A stretch of 64,000 nt of DNA from Gillisella vitis. Lineage in GTDB: Bacteria; Pseudomonadota; Alphaproteobacteria; Rhizobiales; Rhizobiaceae. Shown one piece after another: positions 8,369 through 18,407 of this stretch. The notes under the pieces were generated by a model. That model worked only from the letters and a program-made list of their open reading frames with translations, did not search any database and was not told where the DNA came from. The stretch is from NCBI RefSeq assembly GCF_001541345.2, contig NZ_LMVL02000002.1:310001-374000 (forward strand), written 5' to 3'. Numbering within the stretch: position 1 is the first letter of the stretch; each line of letters starts with the position of its first letter. The position numbers and the translations under genes were made by a program.

Positions 8369-9250
8369 ATGAAGCGTGTTCAGTTCAACTCGCGATTTCT
8401 GCCCTATTTCTTCTTGGCTCCGCAATTTTGCATCGTGGCCATCTTCTTCTATTGGCCCGCCGTGCAGGCCATCCAGTCGTCGTTTTATATTGAAGACCCG
8501 TTCGGCTTTGGCTCAACCTTTGTGGGACTGGCCAATTATGTCGATATGTTCAGCTCGTCAGAATATCGCAAAATCGCGCTGTTTACGCTGTGTTTCAGCG
8601 TGGTGGTGACGTTTTTGGTGCTGTCCATCGGAACCGTGCTCGCCGTGAAGGCTGATGCCGTGATCCGCGGACAATCGGCCTATAAGACCCTGCTGATCGT
8701 CGTCTATGCCATCGCGCCGCCTGTTGCTGGCCTGATCGGCATGATGTTCTTTGATCAGCACATCGGTCCCTTTGTGAAATTCGTTGCCCTGTTTGGCTGG
8801 GACATGAAGGTGGGCCTGAACTATTTCGACACCGCCTTTGCCATGGTGACAATCGCTGTGTGGAACCAAATCCCCTACAATTTCATCTTCATTCTTTCCG
8901 GCCTTCAGGGCATTCCGGCCTCCGTGCGCGAAGCTGCCACACTGGATTGCCGCTCCGGCACACGCCGGTTCTGGACCGTGACCATGCCGCTTTTGACGCC
9001 AACGGCGTTTTTCCTGCTGGTCGTCAACATGACCTATTCGCTGTTTGATACGTTCGGTGTGATCGACGTGATCGTCAAGGACAAGCCCGCCGATAACCCG
9101 ATCACCCTGGTCTACAAGGTCTATACCGATGGCTTCCGAGGCAATGACATTGGCTCTTCTTCCGCGCAGTCGGTGATCCTGATGGTCGTCGTGCTGGTTT
9201 TGACAATGATTCAGTTCCGCTTCATCGAGCGGCGCGTCCATTACGGTTGA
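8369..9250 (+). CDS. ugpA: glycerol-3-phosphate ABC transporter permease
   Basis: 293 residues with six predicted membrane segments beginning FLPYFFLAPQFCIVAIFFYW. It forms half of the transmembrane channel of the Ugp importer. The inner-membrane coupling (EAA) loop reads EAATLDCRSGTRRFW near residues 190-204, where the ATPase UgpC docks. The spacing is 76 bases after ugpB and 10 bases before ugpE. The length and the N-terminal basic residues MKRVQFNSRF agree with the MalF-type permeases of this family. Confidence 0.95.
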   Translation: MKRVQFNSRFLPYFFLAPQFCIVAIFFYWPAVQAIQSSFYIEDPFGFGSTFVGLANYVDMFSSSEYRKIALFTLCFSVVVTFLVLSIGTVLAVKADAVIRGQSAYKTLLIVVYAIAPPVAGLIGMMFFDQHIGPFVKFVALFGWDMKVGLNYFDTAFAMVTIAVWNQIPYNFIFILSGLQGIPASVREAATLDCRSGTRRFWTVTMPLLTPTAFFLLVVNMTYSLFDTFGVIDVIVKDKPADNPITLVYKVYTDGFRGNDIGSSSAQSVILMVVVLVLTMIQFRFIERRVHYG

Positions 9251-9260
9251 GGAGAAGACC

Positions 9261-10103
9261 ATGTATAAAACCAAACTCTTCGACCATGTGATCTTACTCC
9301 TCGGTGTTATTGTGATGCTTGGCCCGCTGGTTGTGGCCTTCACCACCTCATCGCATACGGCAGCCGAAATCCACCAAAAGGGCCTGATGCTCTCCATGGG
9401 TGGGCATCTTGGCGAGACCTATAACAAGGTGTTGTTTGCCCAGACTGGCTTTAACGGCAAGGTCACGGGTCTCAGCATGCTGCTCAATTCGCTGATCCTC
9501 GGCCTTGGCTTTGCCATCGGCAAGATCGTTCTGTCGATGATGGCGGCTTACGCCATTGTCTATTTCCGGTTCCGCTTTGCCACACTGGCCTTCTGGATCA
9601 TCTTCACCACGCTGCTGTTGCCGCTGGAAGTGCGCATCATGCCGTCCTACAAGGTGGCGAGTGATCTGGGCCTTTTGAATTCCTATACCGGCCTCATTCT
9701 ACCGCTGCTGGCCTCTGCCACGGGCACTTTCTTTTTCCGGCAATTCTTTAAATCTGTACCGGAAGAATTGCTGGAAGCGGCCCGCATCGACGGTGCTGGT
9801 CCGTTCAAATTCCTGATCGATATTTTGATCCCACTGTCGCGCACCATGATTGCGGCGGTGTTTATCATCATGTTCGTCTACGGCTGGAACCAATATCTCT
9901 GGCCAATGCTGATGACCACCGATGAGAGCTTCTACACGCTGATGCGCGGTATCAAGCAGATCCTTCAGGTCTGGGTGGGCGCACAAATTCCCGATTACAA
10001 CGAAGCCTTTGCCATGGCCGTGCTCGCTATGCTGCCCCCGATTATTATCGTGGTTGTGTTCCAGAGCTGGTTCATCAAGGGCCTCACCGAAACCGACAAG
10101 TAA
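9261..10103 (+). CDS. ugpE: glycerol-3-phosphate ABC transporter permease
   Basis: 280 residues with six predicted membrane segments, the second permease half of Ugp. It has the long periplasmic loop typical of UgpE after the first segment ([21 protein letters not shown]). The coupling loop is [17 protein letters not shown] near residues 172-188. GGAG precedes the ATG at good distance (GAGGAGAAGACC). The gene begins 10 bases after ugpA and ends 11 bases before ugpC, so the four genes are one transcription unit. Confidence 0.95.
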   Translation: MYKTKLFDHVILLLGVIVMLGPLVVAFTTSSHTAAEIHQKGLMLSMGGHLGETYNKVLFAQTGFNGKVTGLSMLLNSLILGLGFAIGKIVLSMMAAYAIVYFRFRFATLAFWIIFTTLLLPLEVRIMPSYKVASDLGLLNSYTGLILPLLASATGTFFFRQFFKSVPEELLEAARIDGAGPFKFLIDILIPLSRTMIAAVFIIMFVYGWNQYLWPMLMTTDESFYTLMRGIKQILQVWVGAQIPDYNEAFAMAVLAMLPPIIIVVVFQSWFIKGLTETDK

Positions 10104-10114
10104 AGGACAGTCCC

Positions 10115-11221
10115 ATGGCTTCCATCGATATCAATCAGGTCTCGAAAATCTATGACGGCGGTGTGCGTGCGGTCAACAGCGTCGACATTCAGATCAATGA
10201 CGGCGAATTCATCGTGCTGGTTGGCCCTTCCGGCTGTGGCAAATCCACTCTGCTGCGCATGGTGGCTGGGCTGGAAAGCATATCCGAGGGCGTGGTGCGC
10301 ATTGGTGATCGAGTGGTCAACACGGTTGAACCGGCGGACCGCGACATTGCCATGGTTTTCCAGAATTACGCGCTCTACCCGCATATGACCGTGCGGCAGA
10401 ACCTGGCCTATGGCCTGAAAAATCGGAAGACGCCAAAGGCGGAAATCGAAGCCCGGGTGGCTGAGGCCGCCCGGATGCTGGAACTGCAACCCTATCTGGA
10501 TCGCAAGCCCAAGGCGCTGTCCGGTGGCCAGCGCCAGCGCGTTGCCATGGGCCGTGCCATCGTGCGCAAGCCTGCGGTCTTTTTGTTTGACGAGCCGCTC
10601 TCCAATCTCGATGCCAAGCTGCGTGTTTCCATGCGCGTTGAGATCCGCAAGCTGCAACGCCGGCTTGGTACGACATCAATCTATGTGACGCATGACCAGC
10701 TGGAAGCCATGACGCTGGCCGATCGGCTGGTTGTGCTGAACGGTGGCCGGATCGAGCAGATCGGCACGCCGCTTGAAGTCTATCACGCGCCCGCCTCGAC
10801 CTTTGTCGCTAGCTTCATCGGCTCTCCCGCCATGAACCTGGTTACCGGCCGCCTGGATGGCAATCGTCTGTCGCTCTGGCCGGTCAGCTTCACCTTCGAG
10901 GACGAGACCGACTATCGCGGCGAAGTGACGATCGGCCTTCGGGCCGAGGATCTGACGGTTGCAACTCCCGGTCAGCCTTATCTGCCGTTCCGGGTCGATT
11001 ATGTGGAAGAACTGGGTGCCGTCCGTCTCGTGCACGGTTTTGTCGGCGACCAAGTGATTTGCGCTTCGTTGCCGGTTTCGACCGTCCTGTCGAACGAGAT
11101 GCGGCTGGGGGTCGATCCAGAGAAATTCCATTTCTTCGACCGGGAAGGTCGCCGCCTTGCTCTGCCCTTCGCTACGGCAAAGATGACCTTCGGCGCTCAG
11201 GCTGAGACGGTGGAGGCCTGA
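10115..11221 (+). CDS. ugpC: glycerol-3-phosphate ABC transporter ATP-binding protein
   Basis: 368 residues, a MalK/UgpC-type ATPase. Walker A is GPSGCGKST at residues 38-46, the Q-loop is [10 protein letters not shown], the signature [14 protein letters not shown], and Walker [17 protein letters not shown]; the switch His is in [12 protein letters not shown]. The C-terminal third (from about 240) is the regulatory TOBE/OB domain. In UgpC this domain can sense cytosolic phosphate or UgpQ. No ugpQ phosphodiesterase gene follows here; the next gene codes for a cupin. ATP hydrolysis by the UgpC dimer drives import through UgpA/UgpE. Confidence 0.95.
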   Translation: MASIDINQVSKIYDGGVRAVNSVDIQINDGEFIVLVGPSGCGKSTLLRMVAGLESISEGVVRIGDRVVNTVEPADRDIAMVFQNYALYPHMTVRQNLAYGLKNRKTPKAEIEARVAEAARMLELQPYLDRKPKALSGGQRQRVAMGRAIVRKPAVFLFDEPLSNLDAKLRVSMRVEIRKLQRRLGTTSIYVTHDQLEAMTLADRLVVLNGGRIEQIGTPLEVYHAPASTFVASFIGSPAMNLVTGRLDGNRLSLWPVSFTFEDETDYRGEVTIGLRAEDLTVATPGQPYLPFRVDYVEELGAVRLVHGFVGDQVICASLPVSTVLSNEMRLGVDPEKFHFFDREGRRLALPFATAKMTFGAQAETVEA

Positions 11222-11333
11222 AAAGCCGGTCGCTCATTGTGCTTTCCCTGGCAAACGCTAAAATGCATGTGACTGGATTAACCCGAATTTGATAGGAGTC
11301 TCATAAAATTCTGGGACTTCACGGGGGACGTCT

Positions 11334-11825
11334 ATGCCAGTCAAGCTTTTGTTCGCAGCCATGACCGGGGCAGCCATGGCTTTGCCGCGCTTTAGAGCGG
11401 AAGACACGCCACCGCTGGTGGCCGCCAATGCCGACCATCTGAGCCTGCAACCAGCGCCAATCAATCCGGACTGGATTCTTGAGGGCGATCCGCAGGCCCG
11501 GTTGGCCAATCACTCGCAAAGTCCTGATGAAGCAAGCTCGACAGCCGTCTGGGATTGTACCGCCGGCAGTTTCCGCTGGTATTTCGGCTGGGACGAGACG
11601 GTGGTGATCCAGGAGGGCGAAGTGCATGTGACCGCGCAGGATGGCACCGAGCGGTTGCTGACGGCTGGAGACATCGCCTATTTCAAGGGCGGAACCTGGG
11701 CCACCTGGCGCATCGAGACCTATGTGCGCAAGATTGCCTTTCTGCGTAAGCCTTTTCCGGAGCCAATCGCGACGCTTTACCGGCTTCGAAATGCCCTGCG
11801 GAGCGGATCGCGCGCCCCGCTTTGA
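11334..11825 (+). CDS. cupin-domain protein (DUF861-like)
   Basis: 163 residues. The second half is a single cupin fold: FRWYFGWDETVVIQEGEVHVT near residues 79-99 and the closing strand LLTAGDIAYFKGGTWATWRIETYVRKI. This pattern matches Cupin_3 (DUF861) proteins, in which the typical metal-binding residues are partly lost. The first 60 residues (MPVKLLFAAMTGAAMALPRF) resemble neither a clear domain nor a good signal peptide. A GGGGGAC site precedes the ATG. It lies 112 bases after ugpC and 86 before gshB, so it could be a tail gene of the ugp operon or independent. Function unknown. Confidence 0.8.
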   Translation: MPVKLLFAAMTGAAMALPRFRAEDTPPLVAANADHLSLQPAPINPDWILEGDPQARLANHSQSPDEASSTAVWDCTAGSFRWYFGWDETVVIQEGEVHVTAQDGTERLLTAGDIAYFKGGTWATWRIETYVRKIAFLRKPFPEPIATLYRLRNALRSGSRAPL

Positions 11826-11911
11826 GCGGGTGAAAATTTGGCCTCTGCCGGACGTTGCGTTCGCGGTCGCCGCGTCCTAAATCTTCCTCCAAATGCAACG
11901 CGAGAAAGATT

Positions 11912-12859
11912 ATGGCCCAGATCCGCAATGTCGCCGTCCAGATGGACCATGTATCCTCCATCAATATTTCAGGGGATTCCACCTTCGCCATGAGCCTGGA
12001 GGCTCAGGCCCGTGGCTATAAGCTGTTCCACTATACACCCGACCGGCTGACCATGCGCGATGGTCGCGTCTATGCGACTGTGGAGCCGATGGAGCTGCGC
12101 GATGTGAAGGGCGATCATTTCACTCTCGGCAGCCCGGAGCGCGTCGATCTGTCGACGATGGATGTGGTGCTGCTGCGCCAGGACCCGCCTTTCGATATGG
12201 CCTATATCACCGCTACCCATATGCTGGAGCGCATTCACCCGAAGACGATTGTTGTCAACGATCCGGCCTGGGTGCGCAATTCGCCGGAAAAGATCTTCGT
12301 CACTGAATATGCCGACCTGATGCCGCCGACGCTGATCACCCGCGACCCGGCGGAAATTGCCGCTTTCCGGGCCGAACAGGGCGATATCATCCTGAAGCCG
12401 CTCTACGGCAATGGCGGAGCAGGGGTGTTCCACTCCACCCGCGACGACCGCAATTTCTCCTCGCTGATGGAAATGTTCGGCCAGATGTTCCGCGAACCTT
12501 TCATCGCCCAGGGCTATTTGCCTGCCGTGCGCAAGGGCGACAAGCGGATCATTCTGGTGGACGGTGAACCCGTCGGGGCGATTAACCGGGTTCCCGCCGA
12601 ACACGATGCGCGCTCCAACATGCATGCCGGTGGCAAGCCGGAACCCACGGAACTGACCGCACGCGAAAGAGAAATCTGCGCCCGCATTGGACCAGCCCTG
12701 CGTGAACGCGGCTTCCTGCTGGTCGGCATTGACGTGATCGGCGATTACATGACCGAGATCAACGTCACGTCGCCGACTGGTATCCGCGAGGTGAAGAATT
12801 TCGGCGGCGCCGATATCGCCAGCCTGCTCTGGGACGCCATCGAGAAAAAGCGGCCCTGA
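11912..12859 (+). CDS. gshB: glutathione synthetase
   Basis: 315 residues, the usual length of bacterial GshB. It joins gamma-glutamylcysteine and glycine with ATP to give glutathione. The protein begins [19 protein letters not shown] and contains [14 protein letters not shown], the ATP-grasp lid segment [15 protein letters not shown] near residues 155-169, [16 protein letters not shown], and the metal-binding end [23 protein letters not shown]. The ATG at 11912 is preferred to 11855, because the added 19 residues are Arg/Ser-rich and not conserved. In other Rhizobiaceae the gene directly follows yraN; here the ugp operon and the cupin gene lie in between. Confidence 0.97.
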   Translation: MAQIRNVAVQMDHVSSINISGDSTFAMSLEAQARGYKLFHYTPDRLTMRDGRVYATVEPMELRDVKGDHFTLGSPERVDLSTMDVVLLRQDPPFDMAYITATHMLERIHPKTIVVNDPAWVRNSPEKIFVTEYADLMPPTLITRDPAEIAAFRAEQGDIILKPLYGNGGAGVFHSTRDDRNFSSLMEMFGQMFREPFIAQGYLPAVRKGDKRIILVDGEPVGAINRVPAEHDARSNMHAGGKPEPTELTAREREICARIGPALRERGFLLVGIDVIGDYMTEINVTSPTGIREVKNFGGADIASLLWDAIEKKRP

Positions 12860-13208
12860 TCCCTGTTCGACACTAGATCGGAGAGGGTTTCCAGCGCCCC
12901 GCCAGGTTAGGTTTGATAAAACCTTCTGGCGTTGCGGGGTGCTGGAAGCGTTCCCTTTTGTTCTGAAAGCACAACCTGACACAACCATTTTGCCCTCGAA
13001 ATGGGTCTTTGTTCATTTATTGTTCTTGTCGTCCTTTGTTTTTCATGCAAAACTATGGTTGCAAGAAATTGTAGCTTGCCCGTTACGGGTTTCGCTCGAT
13101 GACTTGATTTAAAAAATTGATTTTAAACGCATTTTCTCTTTTTCGTCCGGCGAAATCCATGAAATTGCGTAGGGGCGGATGGACCGCTGCCGGCAAGGGG
13201 GCTGGGAT
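12860..13208. other. gshB-comM intergenic region
   Basis: About 350 bases without a credible gene. The first part holds the long imperfect hairpin at 12888-12949. The second part (12960-13150) is AT-rich with T tracts and is the probable comM promoter region. I see no tRNA or conserved RNA in it. Confidence 0.6.
12888..12949. repeat. long imperfect palindrome after gshB
   Basis: The left arm TTTCCAGCGCCCCGCCAGGTT pairs with the right arm AACCTTCTGGCGTTGCGGGGTGCTGGAA, with a 3-base bulge and a few mismatches, around the loop TAGGTTTGATA. It starts 29 bases after the gshB stop. There is no tight T-run (CGTTCCCTTTTG follows), so it could be a terminator of modest strength or a dispersed intergenic repeat. 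Only one copy was seen in the window. Confidence 0.6.
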
Positions 13209-14741
13209 ATGGTTGCACGGGTGGGCACGGTTGCGTTTCAGGGCATTGATGGCGTGCCTGTCGATGTGCAGGTCATGGTCGCGCCCGGCAAGATTGGGGT
13301 GCAGATCGTCGGCCTGCCGGACAAGGCGGTGGCCGAAAGCCGGGAACGGGTCCAAGCGGCTTTGCATGCTTCCGGGCTGGCGCTGCCGCCCAAGCGGGTC
13401 ACCATCAATCTGGCACCGGCGGATCTGCCCAAGGAAGGCTCACATTTCGATCTGGCCATCGCTCTTGGCCTGATGGCGGCGCTGGGCGCCATTCCCGCCG
13501 ATGTGCTGGGCGATTATCTTGTGGTTGGTGAGTTGAACCTGGATGGCACGATTGCTGCCGTTGCCGGTGCTCTGCCAGCGGCCATGGCAGCCAATGCGCT
13601 CGGCAAAGGGCTGATTTGTCCGGCGGATAGCGGCCCGGAGGCGGCCTGGGCGGGGTCGGACATGGATATTTTAGCTCCCCGCAGCCTGATCGCTTTGGCC
13701 AACCATTTTCGTGGTACCCAGGTCCTGACGCGCCCGAATCCGGCCAGCCGGGCGCTGCCGGGTAATCTGCCTGACCTCGCCGATATTCGTGGTCAGGAAA
13801 GCGCCAAACGGGCGTTGGAAGTAGCCGCTGCCGGAGGCCACAACCTGCTGATGGTTGGCCCGCCGGGATCGGGGAAATCCATGCTGGCGGCCCGGTTGCC
13901 GTCCATCCTGCCGGTCCTTTCGGCGCCGGAGCTTCTGGATGTGTCGATGATCCATTCCATCGCCGGGCAATTGGCGGGCGGAAAACTGTCGGACCGCCGA
14001 CCATTTCGCACGCCGCATCATTCCGCCACCATGGCGGCGCTGGTTGGCGGCGGCTTGCGCGCCCGGCCGGGCGAGGCTTCGCTTGCCCATAATGGCGTGT
14101 TGTTTCTCGATGAATTTCCGGAGTTTTCGCCGCAGGTGCTGGATGCCTTGCGCCAGCCGCTGGAAAGCGGCGAATGCGTTATCGCCCGCGCCAATCACCG
14201 CGTCACCTATCCGGCCAGCTTCCAGCTGATTGCCGCGATGAACCCTTGCCGTTGCGGCATGGCGGGTGAGCCGGGCCATACCTGCGCGCGCGGCATTCGC
14301 TGCCTGACCGAATATCAGGGCCGGATTTCCGGTCCGCTGCTGGACCGGATCGATATTCGCATCGATGTCCCCGCCGTTTCGGCCATGGACCTGATCAAGC
14401 CGATGGCCGCCGAAAAAAGCGCCGATGTCGCCCGCCGGGTCGCCATAGCCCGACAGCGGCAAACGGAACGGTTTATCGAGGCGGGCGTGCCTGAAATCCG
14501 CATGAATGCGCGGTGCTCGACTGCGCTGATCGAAAAACTGGCCGCACCTGACGCTGCCGGTTTGCAGTTATTGCGGGATGCAGCGGAGAAGTTCAAGTTT
14601 TCGGCCCGCGCCTATCATCGGGTGTTGAAAGTGGCGAGAACATTGGCCGATCTGGATGGCTCAGAGGCACTTGGTCGGATTCATCTGGCCGAGGCAATTT
14701 CCTACCGCATTCCCTCGGAACGCCTGACGGCTGCTGCATAA
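13209..14741 (+). CDS. comM: YifB/ComM family AAA+ ATPase (Mg-chelatase-like)
   Basis: 510 residues. ComM is a hexameric helicase that promotes branch migration during natural transformation and is widely kept in non-competent bacteria. Domain order: an N-terminal Lon-protease-like fold (MVARVGTVAFQGIDGVPVDVQ ... LPDKAVAESRERV), a central AAA+ module with Walker A GPPGSGKS at 217-224 and Walker B GVLFLDEFPEF, the Cys cluster MNPCRCGMAGEPGHTC with CxRGIRC, and a C-terminal Mg-chelatase helical domain (AYHRVLKVARTLADLDG). The ATG at 13209 follows AAGGGGG; the upstream GTG/ATG at 13179 adds ten unconserved residues. It stands alone. Confidence 0.94.
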   Translation: MVARVGTVAFQGIDGVPVDVQVMVAPGKIGVQIVGLPDKAVAESRERVQAALHASGLALPPKRVTINLAPADLPKEGSHFDLAIALGLMAALGAIPADVLGDYLVVGELNLDGTIAAVAGALPAAMAANALGKGLICPADSGPEAAWAGSDMDILAPRSLIALANHFRGTQVLTRPNPASRALPGNLPDLADIRGQESAKRALEVAAAGGHNLLMVGPPGSGKSMLAARLPSILPVLSAPELLDVSMIHSIAGQLAGGKLSDRRPFRTPHHSATMAALVGGGLRARPGEASLAHNGVLFLDEFPEFSPQVLDALRQPLESGECVIARANHRVTYPASFQLIAAMNPCRCGMAGEPGHTCARGIRCLTEYQGRISGPLLDRIDIRIDVPAVSAMDLIKPMAAEKSADVARRVAIARQRQTERFIEAGVPEIRMNARCSTALIEKLAAPDAAGLQLLRDAAEKFKFSARAYHRVLKVARTLADLDGSEALGRIHLAEAISYRIPSERLTAAA

Positions 14742-14764
14742 CGAAACAGGACTGCGCCTGCTGC

Positions 14765-14952
14765 TGTAGCCCTCAGACTGCTGACAAAGGCTGCATTTAT
14801 CCTCGACGTCATGCTCGGCCTTGTACCGAGTATTTACGCACGTCAATTTAAGTAACAACGTCAATGGCTTAATCAGCCACGACAGATCCTCGGGACAAGC
14901 CCGAGGATGACGAAATGCCGAGATCGGGGTTGTCAACAAACTGAGGGCTACA
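14765..14952. repeat. 188-bp nested inverted-repeat element between comM and cysK
   Basis: The ends are inverted copies of each other: TGTAGCCCTCAG at 14765-14776 and CTGAGGGCTACA at 14941-14952, extending inward about 23 bases with few mismatches. Further in, GTCATGCTCGGCCTTG on the left matches the complement of CAAGCCCGAGGATGAC on the right. Each inner arm is itself a small palindrome (CTCGGCCTTGTACCGAG and CCTCGGGACAAGCCCGAGG). The whole therefore looks like a MITE-like or mosaic intergenic element. It codes for nothing visible. Confidence 0.7.
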
Positions 14953-14970
14953 CCTTATGCTGTAGCCCTC
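14943..14970 (-). terminator. hairpin after cysK
   Basis: GAGGGCTACA / TGTAGCCCTC form a perfect 10-bp stem with an 8-base loop, about 50 bases past the cysK stop. On the minus strand CAGTTTGTT follows, a weak T tract. It overlaps the right end of the 188-bp repeat element, so the repeat may have supplied the terminator. Confidence 0.55.
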
Positions 14971-15021
14971 GTCTTCATTGTTTGATGCCGCCAATCGTAT
15001 GGATCAGCGCATTGAATGCGA

Positions 15022-15990
<969 letters not shown>

Positions 15991-16085
15991 GTGCGGTCCT
16001 CCAGAATAACGCGCTTTGCAGGGACAATAGGATCAAATCACCCAAGCGACCAGAACCCTTTGCCTATCGCCGTGGTTCCGGGGAG

Positions 16086-16110
16086 AAAAAAACCGCTGCA
16101 AAGCCAGCGG
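16086..16110 (-). terminator. rho-independent terminator of the LysE-type gene
   Basis: On the minus strand CCGCTG GCTTTG CAGCGG is followed directly by seven Ts. It starts 16 bases past the stop of the exporter gene at 16126. Stem and T-run are textbook. Confidence 0.85.
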
Positions 16111-16125
16111 AAACAAATGTTTATT

Positions 16126-16743
16126 TCACGCCGCCTTTGTGGCGATATAGGCGGCGGTTCCGGCCAGAATGCTGGCGGCGGCCCGGTTGAGAAGTTTCAG
16201 CGCCGATGGCTGTTTCAGCAGCAGCCGGGCTTTGGCAGCCAGAAGAATATAGGGAATGAGCACGGCCATGAGCACCACAAATGTCGTGCCAACCAGTAAC
16301 CCGTAATCCGACGGGCCGATGGCCTCGAGCGGAATGAGGGTCGGGACCAGAGCCACGTAAAACAGCATGGTTTTCGGATTGCCAAGCGTCACGAACAGGC
16401 CGGACAGGAAGGACGCCATCACGCCCGCACTTTTGCGCGCTTCGATATTCTGCGGCAAAAGCCCTGCCGTCCAAAGCTTCCAGGCGATATAGGCCAGATA
16501 GAGCGTGCCTGCGAATTTGATGATCAGGAACGGCGTCACGAATGTCTGGGCAATATAGGCAAGGCCGAGAATAACGGCGGTCAGATAGCAGAGATCGCCC
16601 AGGATCAGGCCCAGTCCCATGAAAAAGGTCGGGCGAAAACCGGAGCCAAGCGCCCGCGCCACAATTGCCGTCATGCCGGGGCCGGGAATGGCGGCGGCGA
16701 TGAACAAGGCTCCGGCATAGGCAAGCAGGCTGGCAAGGGTCAT
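16126..16743 (-). CDS. LysE/RhtB family amino-acid exporter
   Basis: 205 residues with about six membrane segments. The family signature is in the first segment, AAAIPGPGMTAIVARALGSG, and the second conserved stretch is FLSGLFVTLGNPKTMLFY near residue 120. Such proteins export amino acids or homoserine lactones in exchange for protons. The start at 16743 (MTLASLLAYAG) is preferred; a GTG-type extension of seven residues is possible. It is divergent to a second LysE-type gene 130 bases away, so both may share one control region. Substrate not predictable. Confidence 0.9.
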   Translation of the reverse strand: MTLASLLAYAGALFIAAAIPGPGMTAIVARALGSGFRPTFFMGLGLILGDLCYLTAVILGLAYIAQTFVTPFLIIKFAGTLYLAYIAWKLWTAGLLPQNIEARKSAGVMASFLSGLFVTLGNPKTMLFYVALVPTLIPLEAIGPSDYGLLVGTTFVVLMAVLIPYILLAAKARLLLKQPSALKLLNRAAASILAGTAAYIATKAA

Positions 16744-16873
16744 GATAGGTCTCCATCGATACAAGCAGTGCTAATCCGCCCGGCTGCAACTTGCAACGGT
16801 GACACGATTGAAATTGCCCGGTACGGCACTTTCTGCTCTTTCAGTGGGTACAGCCTTCCGCCAAGGAGACATC

Positions 16874-17506
16874 ATGCCCACCACTGCCTCACTTCTTGCT
16901 TTCGCCCTGATCTGCCTTGGCATGGCGCTGACCCCCGGCCCGAATATGGTCTATCTCGTGTCACGCTCCATCTGTCAGGGGCCGATGGCCGGACTGGTCT
17001 CGCTGGGTGGTGTCGCGTTGGGCTTCCTGATCTATATGCTGATGTCGGTCTTGGGAATTACGGTTCTGCTGATGGCTGTGCCTTATGCCTATGAGGCGCT
17101 GAAACTGGCTGGTGCAGCCTATCTCGCTTATCTGGCCTGGCAGGCGGTCAGGCCGGGCGGTCGTTCGCCGTTTCAGGTGCGCGAGCTGCCGAAGGACAGC
17201 CCCAGACGGCTGTTTTCCATGGGCCTCGTGACCAATCTCCTCAATCCGAAGGTGGCCGTTCTCTATCTGTCGCTGCTGCCGCAATTCATCGATCCCGCCA
17301 GCGGCAGCGTGTTTCTACAATCACTATTGCTCGGCCTCACCCAGATCGCCATCGGCACCACGATCAACGGAGTGATCGCGCTGACTGCCGGCTCCATCGC
17401 CCTGTTTCTCAGCCGCCGTCCGCTCTGGATCATGGTGCAGCGCTGGCTGATGGGCACGGTACTGGCTGTGCTGGCGGTGAGAATGGCAACGCAGGCGCAG
17501 CGCTGA
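16874..17506 (+). CDS. LysE/RhtB family amino-acid exporter
   Basis: 210 residues, about six membrane segments. Conserved blocks: MALTPGPNMVYLVSRSICQG near residues 17-36 and FSMGLVTNLLNPKVAVLYLSLLPQF. AAGGAGACATC precedes the ATG, which fixes the start despite an upstream in-frame extension to 16799. It is a paralogue of the divergent gene at 16126-16743, but the two are clearly different in sequence (TPGPNM versus IPGPGM), so they are not a recent duplication. The gene ends two bases before the convergent GNAT gene. Confidence 0.91.
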   Translation: MPTTASLLAFALICLGMALTPGPNMVYLVSRSICQGPMAGLVSLGGVALGFLIYMLMSVLGITVLLMAVPYAYEALKLAGAAYLAYLAWQAVRPGGRSPFQVRELPKDSPRRLFSMGLVTNLLNPKVAVLYLSLLPQFIDPASGSVFLQSLLLGLTQIAIGTTINGVIALTAGSIALFLSRRPLWIMVQRWLMGTVLAVLAVRMATQAQR

Positions 17507-17508
17507 GG

Positions 17509-18399
17509 TTAAAAATCGGCCATAGGCGACAGCATGAGCGGCCCTGCTGCGGCCTCCAGCCCGAAGCCCGACATCATCAAGGAGCAGGAGCCTTCGTAAG
17601 GTACAGGTTCGCCCTTCCAAGAGAGACGGTCGGGTGGGAAATAGGTTTCCACAGAGTCGGCTCGAACGTCGAGATGCGGCAGGATGGCACTTAACGGCGG
17701 AATGTCTTGAGCGACAATATCCAGAAGTTTTAAACTACCGTCGTCGGCGCATTTCCATGCAACAACGGCTTTGAGAGAAGGCAATAGGCTCAACGTAATC
17801 GATGCATCGAAATGAGCATTGAGAAGAAACATCTCTGTCTGGCTGACAACGGCGAAGTGGCGGGAGACCGGCTGGCGACAGGCAAGCATGTCACGCAAAA
17901 GGGTCAGATCCGCCGTCATTCCTAAATCAAGTTGTCTTGCGTTGCCGCCGATAATTGGCTGAAAAGCCGGAACTGAGCCGCCAAATTTACAATGCGTTAC
18001 AACACGAAAGCCATAAGGCTGGTAAAGCGCGGGCTTGTCGGTCAGTAGAATTCCGGTTCGATATCCTGCTTGCTCTGCCCAGGTATAGGCGCGCTGCATG
18101 AGGTCGCGATAAAGGCCACGTCCTCGGAATTCCGGGCGGACTGCACCGGACTGATAGCCCGCAGCAGTCACCATCGTCCCGTTGATCATAAGGGGCATGG
18201 CGAAGACCGAAAAATTGGCGACACAGCGGCCGGAACGATCAAAATACCCAAACGGCATGCATGTGCGGTCGGGGCCGCCAAGTTGATCCTGCGCACTGAT
18301 ATCGATGCCGAAAATGTCATGCAGCAGATCGACAAGCCCTTGAAAAGCCAAGGGATCATTGAAATATCCTTGGCGCAATGTTAGCCCGTCCGGCTTCAT
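17509..18399 (-). CDS. GNAT family N-acetyltransferase
   Basis: 296 residues. Acetyl-CoA motif A is SGAVRPEFRGRGLYRDLMQR near residues 85-104, followed by AYTWAEQAGYRTGILLTDKPALYQPYGF, the usual GNAT strand-helix end. The remaining 150 residues form an extra C-terminal domain, reminiscent of Eis-like or two-domain GNATs. The target is unknown. The ATG at 18399 sits eight bases after the dut stop, both on the minus strand, so dut and this gene are likely co-transcribed. Its 3' end almost touches the convergent LysE-type gene. Confidence 0.85.
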   Translation of the reverse strand: MKPDGLTLRQGYFNDPLAFQGLVDLLHDIFGIDISAQDQLGGPDRTCMPFGYFDRSGRCVANFSVFAMPLMINGTMVTAAGYQSGAVRPEFRGRGLYRDLMQRAYTWAEQAGYRTGILLTDKPALYQPYGFRVVTHCKFGGSVPAFQPIIGGNARQLDLGMTADLTLLRDMLACRQPVSRHFAVVSQTEMFLLNAHFDASITLSLLPSLKAVVAWKCADDGSLKLLDIVAQDIPPLSAILPHLDVRADSVETYFPPDRLSWKGEPVPYEGSCSLMMSGFGLEAAAGPLMLSPMADF

Positions 18400-18407
18400 G
18401 GTGTCCT

